Of a stretch of DNA of 64,000 bases, positions 39,730 to 48,946 are shown in pieces. Source of the DNA: Bacteroidota bacterium (lineage in GTDB: Bacteria; Bacteroidota; Bacteroidia; Flavobacteriales; BACL11); contig JAOOLD010000002.1 in the NCBI GenBank assembly GCA_028408365.1, forward strand, positions 94,780-158,779. Direction: 5' to 3'. Positions within the stretch are counted from its first letter, which is position 1; each line of letters opens with the position of its first letter. A program made the position numbers and the translations under genes. The notes under the pieces are model-generated. The model saw nothing but the letters and a program-made list of their open reading frames with translations, made no database searches and was not told where the DNA came from.

Positions 39730-40578
39730 ATGGGAAAGAAAAGAATTTTATACGTATCTCAAGAAATATCACCATACACTAAAGAAAACAAAAGATCAAA
39801 TTTTTGTATGAGCTTACCTCAAGTTGTTCAAGAAAATGACAATGACATTAGAATTTTCATGCCTAAGTTTGGTACAATAAACGAAAGAAGACATCAGCTA
39901 CACGAAGTCATTAGACTCTCAGGAATGAATCTAATAATTGATGATTTTGATCATCAGTTAATTATTAAAGTAGCTTCTGTTCAACAATCAAGAATGCAAG
40001 TGTATTTTATTGATAATGAAGAGTATTTCCCCAAGAGACATTACCTTAACGATCCAGAAGGAAATTTCATGGAAAACAATGATGAAAGAATGATGTTTTT
40101 TTGTAAAGGTGTTATTGAAACAGTAAAAAAACTTGGTTGGGCTCCAGATATCATACATTGCAATGGATGGTTCTCAGCTCTTGTACCCATGTACATAAAA
40201 AAACTGTACAATAAAGACCCTATGTTCGCAAATACAAAAATTTATTATACAGTTTTTGATAATCCCTTTAAAGGGGATTTAAATAATTCACTTTCTGAAA
40301 AATTATTATTTGAAGACTTACAAGATAAAGATGTTGAAATGATTGGGAATCCTACATTTGATAATCTTAATAAATTCGCAATTAGCTACTCAGATGCTGT
40401 TGTTCAAGGGTCAAAAAAGTTAAGTAAAAACTTACTTAATTTTACAAAAAACAATAACATCCCTGTATTGGTAAAAACAGATGATGATAATTTTGAAAAG
40501 CAGTGTCTTTCTTTTTATGACAGCACAAAAAAGGCAAAAAAAACAAAAAAAAATAAGCAGTTAGTTGAGGTTGTATAG
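39730..40578 (+). CDS. Glycogen/starch synthase catalytic-domain-like protein (GT5 N-terminal half)
   Basis: RILYVSQEISPYTKENKRSNFCMSLPQVVQENDNDIRIFMPKFGTINERRHQLHEVIRLSGMNL; ends without the GT-B C-terminal domain. Confidence 0.8.
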   Translation: MGKKRILYVSQEISPYTKENKRSNFCMSLPQVVQENDNDIRIFMPKFGTINERRHQLHEVIRLSGMNLIIDDFDHQLIIKVASVQQSRMQVYFIDNEEYFPKRHYLNDPEGNFMENNDERMMFFCKGVIETVKKLGWAPDIIHCNGWFSALVPMYIKKLYNKDPMFANTKIYYTVFDNPFKGDLNNSLSEKLLFEDLQDKDVEMIGNPTFDNLNKFAISYSDAVVQGSKKLSKNLLNFTKNNNIPVLVKTDDDNFEKQCLSFYDSTKKAKKTKKNKQLVEVV

Positions 40579-41821
40579 TTATAAATCTTTTATACTTTTT
40601 TGTGTTTTTTCATTTATACTCTTATCTTGCAAGGAACCCTCAGAAATAGGTCTTGACATACATCCTGAAAGTGATAGAATTCTGATAAAAAATAATTCGA
40701 ATTTTTTTAATTTTTCAACGAATACTCTTTCTGAAGATTCTTTAAGGACTGATGAACCTGTTAGATTATTACTAGGTAACCTTACTAGTGATCCTATTTT
40801 CCCAAAATCTAATGCGCACTTTATTTCTAATCTTCTACTTCCATCAAACAATATCAGCTTTGGAGACATAACAAATATTATTGTAGACAGTGTTATATTG
40901 CAATACGTTATTGATGACTATTACGGAAATGAAATCCAAACTTTTCCTAATCTATACGTATCAAAATTAACAGATCCAATTTATAAAGATTCGTCTTACT
41001 ATTCCAACTATCCTGTTGTTTATAGTCAATCTGAATTAGTTTCAGTAAATAACATAGTGGTTCAGGACTCAAATTCTGTATCAATAATCAAAATTTCAAT
41101 AGACAACTCCTTAGGACAAGAAATCATCGATGGTGGAAATGCCTTAAGCTCTAATGAAGATTTTCTTCAGTATTTTTACGGTCTTAAAGTTGCCACTGTC
41201 AATCCATCAGATTTAAACTTAGCTAATGACAATACAATATTGTATTTAAACGCTGATAATCAAAAGTCTAAATTTTCAATTTACTACAGAGATATTTCTG
41301 TAAATGATTCAGTAATGTCTTTCGATTTAATGTTAGGAGGAGAAGCTGCTAGAATTAATCTTTTTAATCAAAAAAATATTCAACAACTTAACGCTTCTAC
41401 CGATAGCTGTTACGTTCAGTCAATGTCAAGTTATTTAACATCTATTCAGTTTAATAACTTAGAAAGTATTAGGGATACTTTAAAGAATAAAGTCATAAAT
41501 AAAGTTAATCTTAAATTCTCATGCAATGAGGATTTACAATTTGGAGCTCATGAAAAACTTTTCCTAGTCAGAAAAAATCCCATGGGAGTTAATGTTTTTT
41601 TAAGTGATTTTGTCATAGAGGGAGAATCACATTTTGGTGGGCAGAATCAGAACAATAATTTTACTTTTAACATAACAAGGTATTTTAGCGATTTGATAAA
41701 TGGAGCTTCAGGCTTCACAGGAGAACTTTTATTGTTACCATCAGGTGCTGTAATAAATGCAAACAGAACAATAATACCAAAATCAAGTTTTGTGATTGAA
41801 GTATTATATTCTGAATTATAA
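40565..41821 (+). CDS. DUF4270 family lipoprotein
   Basis: Lipobox FILLSCKEPSEIGLDI; Bacteroidota DUF4270 pattern; location between GT5 and glmS. Confidence 0.8.
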   Translation: MRLYSYKSFILFCVFSFILLSCKEPSEIGLDIHPESDRILIKNNSNFFNFSTNTLSEDSLRTDEPVRLLLGNLTSDPIFPKSNAHFISNLLLPSNNISFGDITNIIVDSVILQYVIDDYYGNEIQTFPNLYVSKLTDPIYKDSSYYSNYPVVYSQSELVSVNNIVVQDSNSVSIIKISIDNSLGQEIIDGGNALSSNEDFLQYFYGLKVATVNPSDLNLANDNTILYLNADNQKSKFSIYYRDISVNDSVMSFDLMLGGEAARINLFNQKNIQQLNASTDSCYVQSMSSYLTSIQFNNLESIRDTLKNKVINKVNLKFSCNEDLQFGAHEKLFLVRKNPMGVNVFLSDFVIEGESHFGGQNQNNNFTFNITRYFSDLINGASGFTGELLLLPSGAVINANRTIIPKSSFVIEVLYSEL

Positions 41822-41839
41822 TAACTTCGTTTTAATTGT

Positions 41840-41847
41840 TACTTTTG
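41840..41847 (+). promoter_or_regulatory. -7 element TACTTTTG, 4 nt before the glmS ATG
   Basis: TACTTTTG-aaaa-ATG. Confidence 0.6.
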
Positions 41848-41851
41848 AAAA

Positions 41852-43687
41852 ATGTGTGGAATTGTTTCTTACATCGGAAATAAAGATGCGTACCCAATAA
41901 TAATAAAGGGACTTAAAAGATTAGAGTACAGAGGTTATGATAGTGCAGGTATATGTTTGCTTAAAAACAGTTTAATATCATATAAATCCAAGGGAAAAGT
42001 CAAGGATTTAGAAAAAGAGTTTAATAAAAAACCCATTAGTTCATTTGTAGGAATAGGACATACAAGGTGGGCAACTCATGGTGAGCCAAACAAAACAAAT
42101 GCTCACCCTCATTTGTCAAACTCTAAAAATCTAGCTATAGTTCACAACGGAATAATTGAAAACTATGATTCAATAAGAAAACTATTGAAGAAAAAAGGTT
42201 ATAAGTTTTATTCTGACACTGATACTGAAGTTTTAATTAACTTAATTGAATATGAACAAAAAAGTGAAAATCTTAGTTTATTTGAATCAGTAAGGTCGGC
42301 TCTTAAGCAGGTTATTGGAGCATATGCTATTGTTGTAATGGAAAAAGATAATTTTAACGAAATTGTTGTTGCTAGAAAAGGTTCTCCATTAGTTATAGGA
42401 ATTGAAAATGGAGAATATTATGTTGCTTCTGATGCTAGCCCAATAATTGAGTATACAAAAAATGTTGTTTATCTTAATGATGACGAAGTTGCAAGAATAA
42501 ATATTAAATCAGGTTTACAAATTAAGACTGTAAGTAATAAGAAAGTTACTCCTTTTGTACAAGAGTTAGCATTATCAATTGAAGATATAGAAAAAGGAGG
42601 TTTTGATTATTTTATGTTAAAAGAAATTTATGAGCAACCTAAGAGTATAAGATCCACTTTAAGAGGAAGAATCACAGCTCAAAATAAAATTAAATTAGCA
42701 GGTTTTAGAGACTTTGAGAAAAAAATTTTAAAAGCAAACAGATTTACAATCATTGCCTGTGGTACATCATGGCATGCTGGCTTAGTTGCATCATATTATT
42801 TTGAAAGCATAGCTAGAATTAATGTTGATGTTCAGTATGCATCAGAGTTTAGGTATAGAAACCCAGTATTAAACGAAAATGATGTTGTGCTAAGTATTAC
42901 TCAATCTGGTGAAACTGCAGATACTCTTGCCGCTCAAAAACTTGCAAAAAGTAGGGGAGCTATATCACTGGCTATATGCAATGTTGTTGGCTCAAGTATT
43001 GCCAGAGAAAATGATGGTGGAGCATATACTCATGCTGGTCCTGAAATTGGAGTTGCCTCAACAAAAGCTTTCACTACTCAACTTACAATACTACTCTTAA
43101 TCGCACTTAGATTAGGAAAAGAAAATTCTTCCATAAGAGATCGAGATTATCAAAGAATGTTGATTGAAATTCAGATGCTCCCATCAACATTAGAGGAATG
43201 TTTAAAAATTGATAAAAAAATAAAAAAAATTTCTAAGGAGTTTATGAACTCAGAAAACTTCTTATATCTAGGAAGAGGTATGAACTTTCCAGTAGCTTTA
43301 GAAGGAGCTCTTAAGTTGAAAGAAATATCATACATTCACGCTGAAGGGTATCCTGCAGCTGAAATGAAGCATGGCCCTATAGCTCTCATTGACGAAAAGA
43401 TGCCAGTGGTAGTTATAGCAACAGAAGAAGAGCACTACACAAAAATTTTAAGCAATGCTCAAGAGGTGAAGTCAAGAGGAGGAAGAATTATTTCAATAGT
43501 TTTTGATGCTGATGAGTCAATATCTAGTATTTCCGAGCATGTAATCAAAGTCCCTAAAGTAAACAAATACTTGTCTCCAATAATTTCTGTAATATCTCTT
43601 CAACTACTTTCTTATCACATTGCAGTTATGAGAGGATGTGATGTTGATCAACCAAGGAACTTAGCTAAATCAGTTACGGTCGAATAG
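41852..43687 (+). CDS. glmS: Glutamine--fructose-6-phosphate aminotransferase (isomerizing)
   Basis: MCGIVSYIGNKDAYPIIIKGLKRLEYRGYDSAGI, GHTRWATHGEP, SQSGETADTLAA, DQPRNLAKSVTVE. Confidence 0.97.
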   Translation: MCGIVSYIGNKDAYPIIIKGLKRLEYRGYDSAGICLLKNSLISYKSKGKVKDLEKEFNKKPISSFVGIGHTRWATHGEPNKTNAHPHLSNSKNLAIVHNGIIENYDSIRKLLKKKGYKFYSDTDTEVLINLIEYEQKSENLSLFESVRSALKQVIGAYAIVVMEKDNFNEIVVARKGSPLVIGIENGEYYVASDASPIIEYTKNVVYLNDDEVARINIKSGLQIKTVSNKKVTPFVQELALSIEDIEKGGFDYFMLKEIYEQPKSIRSTLRGRITAQNKIKLAGFRDFEKKILKANRFTIIACGTSWHAGLVASYYFESIARINVDVQYASEFRYRNPVLNENDVVLSITQSGETADTLAAQKLAKSRGAISLAICNVVGSSIARENDGGAYTHAGPEIGVASTKAFTTQLTILLLIALRLGKENSSIRDRDYQRMLIEIQMLPSTLEECLKIDKKIKKISKEFMNSENFLYLGRGMNFPVALEGALKLKEISYIHAEGYPAAEMKHGPIALIDEKMPVVVIATEEEHYTKILSNAQEVKSRGGRIISIVFDADESISSISEHVIKVPKVNKYLSPIISVISLQLLSYHIAVMRGCDVDQPRNLAKSVTVE

Positions 43688-43838
43688 AATTGAATCCGAT
43701 TTTAGGATTAGAAAAATTCCTTAGTCAAGTTTTAAATTACTGTTATTGATTTTTAAGTGTTACAAGTCACTTTCAATTTTCCATCAAACACTATGAATTG
43801 GTTTCAATGTTGAATGTTAGAATACAACGATTCCAACA

Positions 43839-43861
43839 AGTACTATCTATCTAATAGTACT
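43839..43861. other. Perfect 8-bp hairpin (7-nt loop) in the glmS downstream intergenic region
   Basis: AGTACTAT-ctatcta-ATAGTACT. Confidence 0.5.
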
Positions 43862-43900
43862 ACATTAATACATGTAATATTTCCATGAGTATATTCGATT

Positions 43901-43940
43901 TAATCGACTAAACCCAAACTTATGGGGGAGTTGTCGATTA
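43901..43940. other. Second perfect 8-bp inverted repeat (24-nt loop)
   Basis: TAATCGAC ... GTCGATTA. Confidence 0.45.
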
Positions 43941-43973
43941 GTAAATCAATACGTTTAAATCTAATTTTAGAAT

Positions 43974-44540
43974 TTAATTTTGAGTTTTTAAAAATTCGGA
44001 GTATTCATTGGAACCCATTGTCATACCTGAAATTAAACTTACACATTCAATTGTGATTTCAATTGATGAGATATTTTTTTTAAATATAAATTTTCTCCCA
44101 TCATATGAGGTTAAACTGTTTTCATCTGAATTAAAACATATATTACAAAATAAGTGATCACCCAATAGTTCTGAACAACTTATTCCAAATTTATCATAAG
44201 AAAAATCAAAATCAGATTTTGATAATGTAGTTTTTAATTCTCTACGATTTTCATGATAATTTTCTGGATGGATATTGTTTTTTGTCATATAATTTTCTTT
44301 TGTACAGTTACCTGTAACTTTATATTTGGTTTCTTCTAACCCATTATGACTACGATGTTTCTTTTTCTGAACATTTTCTATTCTACAATGTTTAACACAA
44401 TATGTGTTAACAGACTCTTTATCTTTTAAATAAAAAATTTTTTCATAGTCTTCTTTTTCATATTTGTGATGTTTAAGTTTTGTATCAACAATATTTCCTC
44501 CAAATATCGAAAATGTTATACCAAATAGAATTTCTAACAT
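43974..44540 (-). CDS. Orphan cysteine-containing protein with N-terminal hydrophobic segment
   Basis: 188 aa ORF; N-terminal MLEILFGITFSIFGGNIV; scattered Cys (YCVKHC, FCNIC). No family recognised. Confidence 0.6.
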   Translation of the reverse strand: MLEILFGITFSIFGGNIVDTKLKHHKYEKEDYEKIFYLKDKESVNTYCVKHCRIENVQKKKHRSHNGLEETKYKVTGNCTKENYMTKNNIHPENYHENRRELKTTLSKSDFDFSYDKFGISCSELLGDHLFCNICFNSDENSLTSYDGRKFIFKKNISSIEITIECVSLISGMTMGSNEYSEFLKTQN

Positions 44541-44559
44541 ATATTAAAATCAAATATTT

Positions 44560-44769
44560 TTATTTAATCGTACATGTATCAACACCAAATAACTTGTAAA
44601 TCATACAAGTACCAACAACAGAATTAAATAATAGAATTCCACCAATTACACATAGGAAAATTGAATAGTTTGATTGACCTAAGAAAATTGGAGTTGGTAA
44701 TAAAAATAGTGAAATGATAAAACGAACAATTCGTTCTGATTTGTTTTGGTTTGTTGTAAAAATCTTCAT
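44560..44769 (-). CDS. DUF2892 (YgaP-like TM) small membrane protein
   Basis: NKSERIVRFIISLFLLPTPIFL...FLCVIGGILLFNSVVGTCMIYKLFGVDTC. Confidence 0.8.
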   Translation of the reverse strand: MKIFTTNQNKSERIVRFIISLFLLPTPIFLGQSNYSIFLCVIGGILLFNSVVGTCMIYKLFGVDTCTIK

Positions 44770-44840
44770 TTTTAATGTTTTATAATATCAAAGATATGAT
44801 ATTATCATTGAGTTAGACCTTAACCGTGTTTTTGGTCTAT

Positions 44841-45138
44841 CTAATCTACCATTTTTATATAGAACGGATAGGTTCTATTTGTCCCACTTTCACCCATACT
44901 CCAATATATTATTACGTCTTCATTACTGATAGAAGGTTTTGGTAATGGTTCTGTTCTTATTTCTGTATACTCCATTTCTCCAGTTACTTTATTAAATATT
45001 ACCCCTCTTGTGTCACCTAAAGCATGAAACTCAAATTTAGTTGTTGTTTCTGTTTTAGTTGATCCCATCATTTCTACTAATATTAGAATCCCACAGATTC
45101 CAGATAGTACTTCTGCTGTAAAGTTTTTTTAGAGACAT
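44841..45138 (-). pseudogene. Small membrane-anchored protein with an apparent frameshift in an A7 tract near the start
   Basis: The ORF at 44841-45071 continues upstream in frame (NFTAEVLSGICGILILVEMMGSTKT) to a TAA. Removing one A from A7 (45124-45130) joins it to ATG 45138: MSLKNFTAEVLSGICGILILVEMMGSTKT. Confidence 0.5.
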
Positions 45139-45200
45139 TTAATTTTAACTGAGATTATTTATATTAGATTTACATATCTTCAATTTCAAAATTTTATAAA

Positions 45201-45692
45201 ATGAACAAATATTTTTAATTTATTTTAATTTTTGTGTTTTTATCGTGTGAGGAAGAAATTAATAATGAAGTTGGCACTAATTGTAACAACATATCTGAAC
45301 CAATTATCGGAACTTGGCAATATTTTTATGATGAATATTACAATCCAGACGATAATGAATGGTTTGGAGAGAGTGATGTACAATGTTGTATTATATTTAA
45401 CTCAGACGGTACTTTTGAAGATTTGAATGGTGGTACTGGTGATGATAGTACTATTGAATCTTGGCAAAATTTAGGAAATGGAACATACAGACTAAATGTA
45501 ACTTTTGGTGCTCTTAATGTTCCTTTTGATGTAGAACATGACATAGAATTCTTTTGCTTTGACAATGTTGTGAGATATTCTACAATAGCTAGTCAAAGCT
45601 CTAATAATGCAGGGTTATCAGGATTTCAATATTTACATAGAGAGAATTATAACTGGCAATCTTGTGATAATATCCCATTTAATTCTTTATAA
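45201..45692 (+). pseudogene. Lipocalin-like lipoprotein with an in-frame stop in the signal peptide
   Basis: MNKYF*FILIFVFLSCEEEINNE...EPIIGTWQYFYDEYYN...CIIFNSDGTFEDLN; TAA at 45216-45218, same frame on both sides. Confidence 0.55.
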
Positions 45693-45721
45693 ATATTTGA
45701 GATAATTATATTTCAGAATAA

Positions 45722-46075
45722 TTAGTTTACTACAATTCTTGCTTTCATATTTGGCAAATGGGGAGTGCAAACATAATAGTAAGTTTTCAATTCATTGGCT
45801 ACAATATAGCCTGAACTACCAAAATCAAATATAAATCCATTTTCAAGAGGTGTAGAGGAGCTTGAGTTATATGTTTCCTCGCTTACTTCAATAGCATTAT
45901 GAGTACCACCGAGTTCAAAAAAAATTGTATCACCTATATTGCAATTTAAAGTGCTAGGCACAAAATTTAATCCACTTGTTCTGATTATATTTTCAGTGTT
46001 TGAAGGCTCATTACTTTCCTTTGAACAAGAAAAAAACACTAACATTAGTGATGCAATTAGAATTTGATTTTTCAT
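45722..46075 (-). CDS. Cupredoxin (plastocyanin-like) lipoprotein
   Basis: Lipobox VFFSCSKE; type 1 copper ligand pattern GTHNAIEV ... YYYVCTPHLPNMKARIVV. Confidence 0.82.
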   Translation of the reverse strand: MKNQILIASLMLVFFSCSKESNEPSNTENIIRTSGLNFVPSTLNCNIGDTIFFELGGTHNAIEVSEETYNSSSSTPLENGFIFDFGSSGYIVANELKTYYYVCTPHLPNMKARIVVN

Positions 46076-46142
46076 TTTTTTATTTTAAGTTCAAATTTAC
46101 GTTTAATTATTGTCTAATGTAATTATTTCATATTTTTAGTTT

Positions 46143-47801
46143 ATGAGAAAAATAAAAAAGGTAGTATTTGAATACCGTTGGTTTTTATCATTTTGGTTTT
46201 TAATCAATCTCTTACAAGCTAAATTTACAAATTTGCATTACGATGAAGCCTATTATTGGCTTTATTCAAAAGTATTGTCATGGGGGTATTTTGATCATCC
46301 TCCAATGATAGCAATTTCTAGTAAAATAGGTGATATGCTTTCAAATACAACATTAGGACTTAGAATTATACCAGTTATAATTGGTGTTTTTGTAATCTCA
46401 GCTATTATCTTTCTAATTGATGATAATAAAAATAAAAGTAATGTCTTTTTGTATATCATTTCTTTTCCATTAATCACAACACATATTGCTGGGTTTTTAA
46501 GTTTGCCCGATGCGCTATTATGTTTCTTTTTTGTGTTTTTTCTTATTTTCTATAAAAAGTATTTAAGAGATGATAGTGTAACTGTAGTAATCGCTTTATC
46601 AATAACAATAGCATGTATGATATATAGTAAATATCATGCTTTTATTATTTTATTATTTGTTTTTTTGGCAAATTTTAAATTAGTTTTTAAAAAAAGTTTT
46701 TGGATTATTTTCTCACTAACAATTCTTTTATTGACCCCTCATATTATCTGGCAAATAAAGAACGATTATCCAAGTTTTATCTATCACCTAGACACAAGAG
46801 CCTCTGGCTTTAATTTGAACAACTTGTTTGAGTTTATTTTTGGGCAGATTGCTCTAGCAGGACCATTAAGTGGTATAGTTGTTATATACTTGACTATAAA
46901 GTTTAGAGCAAAAGATACTTTTGAGAAAACATTAAAATACATTGCCATTGGTTTTTACCTTTTTTTCATTTTTTACTGCATTAATGGAAGGGTAGAAGCG
47001 CATTGGACTTCTGTTTCTACTATTGCACTAATTATTATATCATATAAACAAGTAAAAAATATATCATTAATTGATAAATTTTTCAAGTATTTAATTTATC
47101 CTTCTATTTTTTTAATTTTTTGTGCAAGAATTGTTTTGGTTGGAAATAATTTTAACGAAAAATTAAGTTTGAAAAGAAATTTTATGAATATGGATAATTG
47201 GTCTAACGAGCTTGATTCCATTGCAAAAGGTAATGACATATTATTTACTAATAAATATCAAAATGTTTCAATTTACTCATACAGCAAAAATAAATTATAC
47301 CCGTCGGCTTCAAAAACTGGCACAAGATTTAGTCAGATTGATTTGTTTAAAATGGATTCAATTTATGATGGTAAAAAAGTATTTGCCTTAGATTTTGGGA
47401 ATGATATTTTTTGGAAATCCAAAAATGGATCGGAGCACTATGGTAGTTTTATTAACGATTATTACTCTTACACTGGAGTAGAAATAGAAAACTCTTCATT
47501 AAGCTACAGTAAATCAACTGTAGATTTGGAGTTTGATTTAGTAAATAAAAGTTCAAAGAGTAGATTTTTAAATTACGATGAAAATCAAAAATTAAAGTTA
47601 ACTTGCTACTTAGGTTCTAAAAAAAATGAATTTTATCTTTTTGAAATTTGTGATAAAAAAGAAATCTTGTCAAAAGAAAGTATAAATATAAATATTAAGT
47701 TAAAAGATTTTAATCCATCCGATAATGATAGAATTAATCTTCAACTTTCATCAAATGGTCTCAGAGTGTTTAATCAAAAAGTTGGTTTTTTTATTGATTG
47801 A
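46143..47801 (+). CDS. Glycosyltransferase family 39 (ArnT/PMT-like) membrane protein
   Basis: LHYDEAYYWLYSKVLSWGYFDHPPMIAI; multi-TM. Confidence 0.9.
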   Translation: MRKIKKVVFEYRWFLSFWFLINLLQAKFTNLHYDEAYYWLYSKVLSWGYFDHPPMIAISSKIGDMLSNTTLGLRIIPVIIGVFVISAIIFLIDDNKNKSNVFLYIISFPLITTHIAGFLSLPDALLCFFFVFFLIFYKKYLRDDSVTVVIALSITIACMIYSKYHAFIILLFVFLANFKLVFKKSFWIIFSLTILLLTPHIIWQIKNDYPSFIYHLDTRASGFNLNNLFEFIFGQIALAGPLSGIVVIYLTIKFRAKDTFEKTLKYIAIGFYLFFIFYCINGRVEAHWTSVSTIALIIISYKQVKNISLIDKFFKYLIYPSIFLIFCARIVLVGNNFNEKLSLKRNFMNMDNWSNELDSIAKGNDILFTNKYQNVSIYSYSKNKLYPSASKTGTRFSQIDLFKMDSIYDGKKVFALDFGNDIFWKSKNGSEHYGSFINDYYSYTGVEIENSSLSYSKSTVDLEFDLVNKSSKSRFLNYDENQKLKLTCYLGSKKNEFYLFEICDKKEILSKESININIKLKDFNPSDNDRINLQLSSNGLRVFNQKVGFFID

Positions 47802-47823
47802 TACTATTCAATTTCAATGCAAT

Positions 47824-48270
47824 TTAGTTTAAAGAGTTTTTAATATTATTTCTAAAAATTAAATGTAGAACTATTCCAAGGGGCATTAGTATAACGCTGA
47901 AAAAAATAGAGATTCTTAGTAGTGTCAGATTGTTATTCCTTTTAATACCATCTGCCCAAACCCACCTTGTTGCAAATATATCACCTGCAACCATGTGAGC
48001 CCAAGTTGCAGTAGCTCCTATTTTAGTTGCTAGACCTTTTGACATACCGTTTATTAAACCTTCTGGGTGTGAAACCATATTGAAAAATTCAATTAACCCT
48101 TGTGGGTTTAAAAGCATTAGTAAGAACCATATTATAATCGGACCCGTAAAGAATAAGGGTTTCGACATTAACTCTCTAGTTTTATTTTTATTTGGATTTA
48201 CTAACATAGCAATCCAAAATGGACCAATCCATAGAGTTGAGATCAGAAAGGATATAGTATAAATATCCAT
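47824..48270 (-). CDS. ABA4-like (DUF4281) membrane protein
   Basis: WIGPFWIAMLVNP...ATWAHMVAGDIFATRWVWADGIKR...VILMPLGIVLHLIFR. Confidence 0.78.
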   Translation of the reverse strand: MDIYTISFLISTLWIGPFWIAMLVNPNKNKTRELMSKPLFFTGPIIIWFLLMLLNPQGLIEFFNMVSHPEGLINGMSKGLATKIGATATWAHMVAGDIFATRWVWADGIKRNNNLTLLRISIFFSVILMPLGIVLHLIFRNNIKNSLN

Positions 48271-48279
48271 TCTATATTT

Positions 48280-48912
48280 CTAAAGATTGTAGATAAGGTT
48301 AACTTCTAAATCAAATTCGTCATATATCATTTTATCTCCAATATTCTTGATGAAGCTTTTTGATTTATATTTGATACCGTATTTAGTGCGATCAATTTTG
48401 AGTTTAGCATTAGCCTTTCCGTTTGTCATAATTGATTTAAACTTGATTGGATTGGTAATACCTCTTATTGTCATATCACCTTCAATTTCATAACTATTAA
48501 TACCAATTTTTTTTACATTTCCCATCACTAACTTGGATGTAGGATATTCCTCTGAAAAAAAGAAATCTTCGTCTTTCAAATGACCTTCAAGATTTTTCTT
48601 TGAATTTCCGCTAAGATCAGTGCAATTGATTGAATTCATATCTATAATTATTTCACCACCTTCAAATACTTTATCATTGAAGTGTAAATGAGCGCTTAGT
48701 ATATCGATTGTTCCTTCATGAGTTCCGGTCAACTTTGCACCTTTCCAGTAAACAGTGCTTTCTGTTAAGTCTACATTAGCATGAGATTGTGAGTCATTTT
48801 CATGTTTATGTTCACTTTCACTTTTTTTGTCTGCTCTGCAGCCACAGTTTTTACACGCATTCGTTGTTAATGAGGCAAACATAACTGTGAGTATTAAAAT
48901 GTAATTTTTCAT
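48280..48912 (-). CDS. YceI family protein with N-terminal Cys/His-rich segment
   Basis: STVYWKGAKLTGTHEGTIDILSAHLHFND...GGEIIIDMNSINCTDL...FKSIMTNGKANAKLKIDRTKYGIKYKS; N-terminal NACKNCGCRADKKSESEHKHENDSQSH. Confidence 0.9.
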   Translation of the reverse strand: MKNYILILTVMFASLTTNACKNCGCRADKKSESEHKHENDSQSHANVDLTESTVYWKGAKLTGTHEGTIDILSAHLHFNDKVFEGGEIIIDMNSINCTDLSGNSKKNLEGHLKDEDFFFSEEYPTSKLVMGNVKKIGINSYEIEGDMTIRGITNPIKFKSIMTNGKANAKLKIDRTKYGIKYKSKSFIKNIGDKMIYDEFDLEVNLIYNL

Positions 48913-48946
48913 CTGTATAATTATCTTAGTGCAAAGTTATACAAAA

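Noticed and set aside
41822-41851. Possible glmS ribozyme upstream of glmS
   Set aside because: Only 30 bp to the preceding gene, and the -7 box ends 4 nt before ATG; no room for the ribozyme, which is mainly known from Firmicutes.
43688-43712. AATCC-gatttta-GGATT after glmS as a terminator
   Set aside because: Only 5 bp and no T-run.
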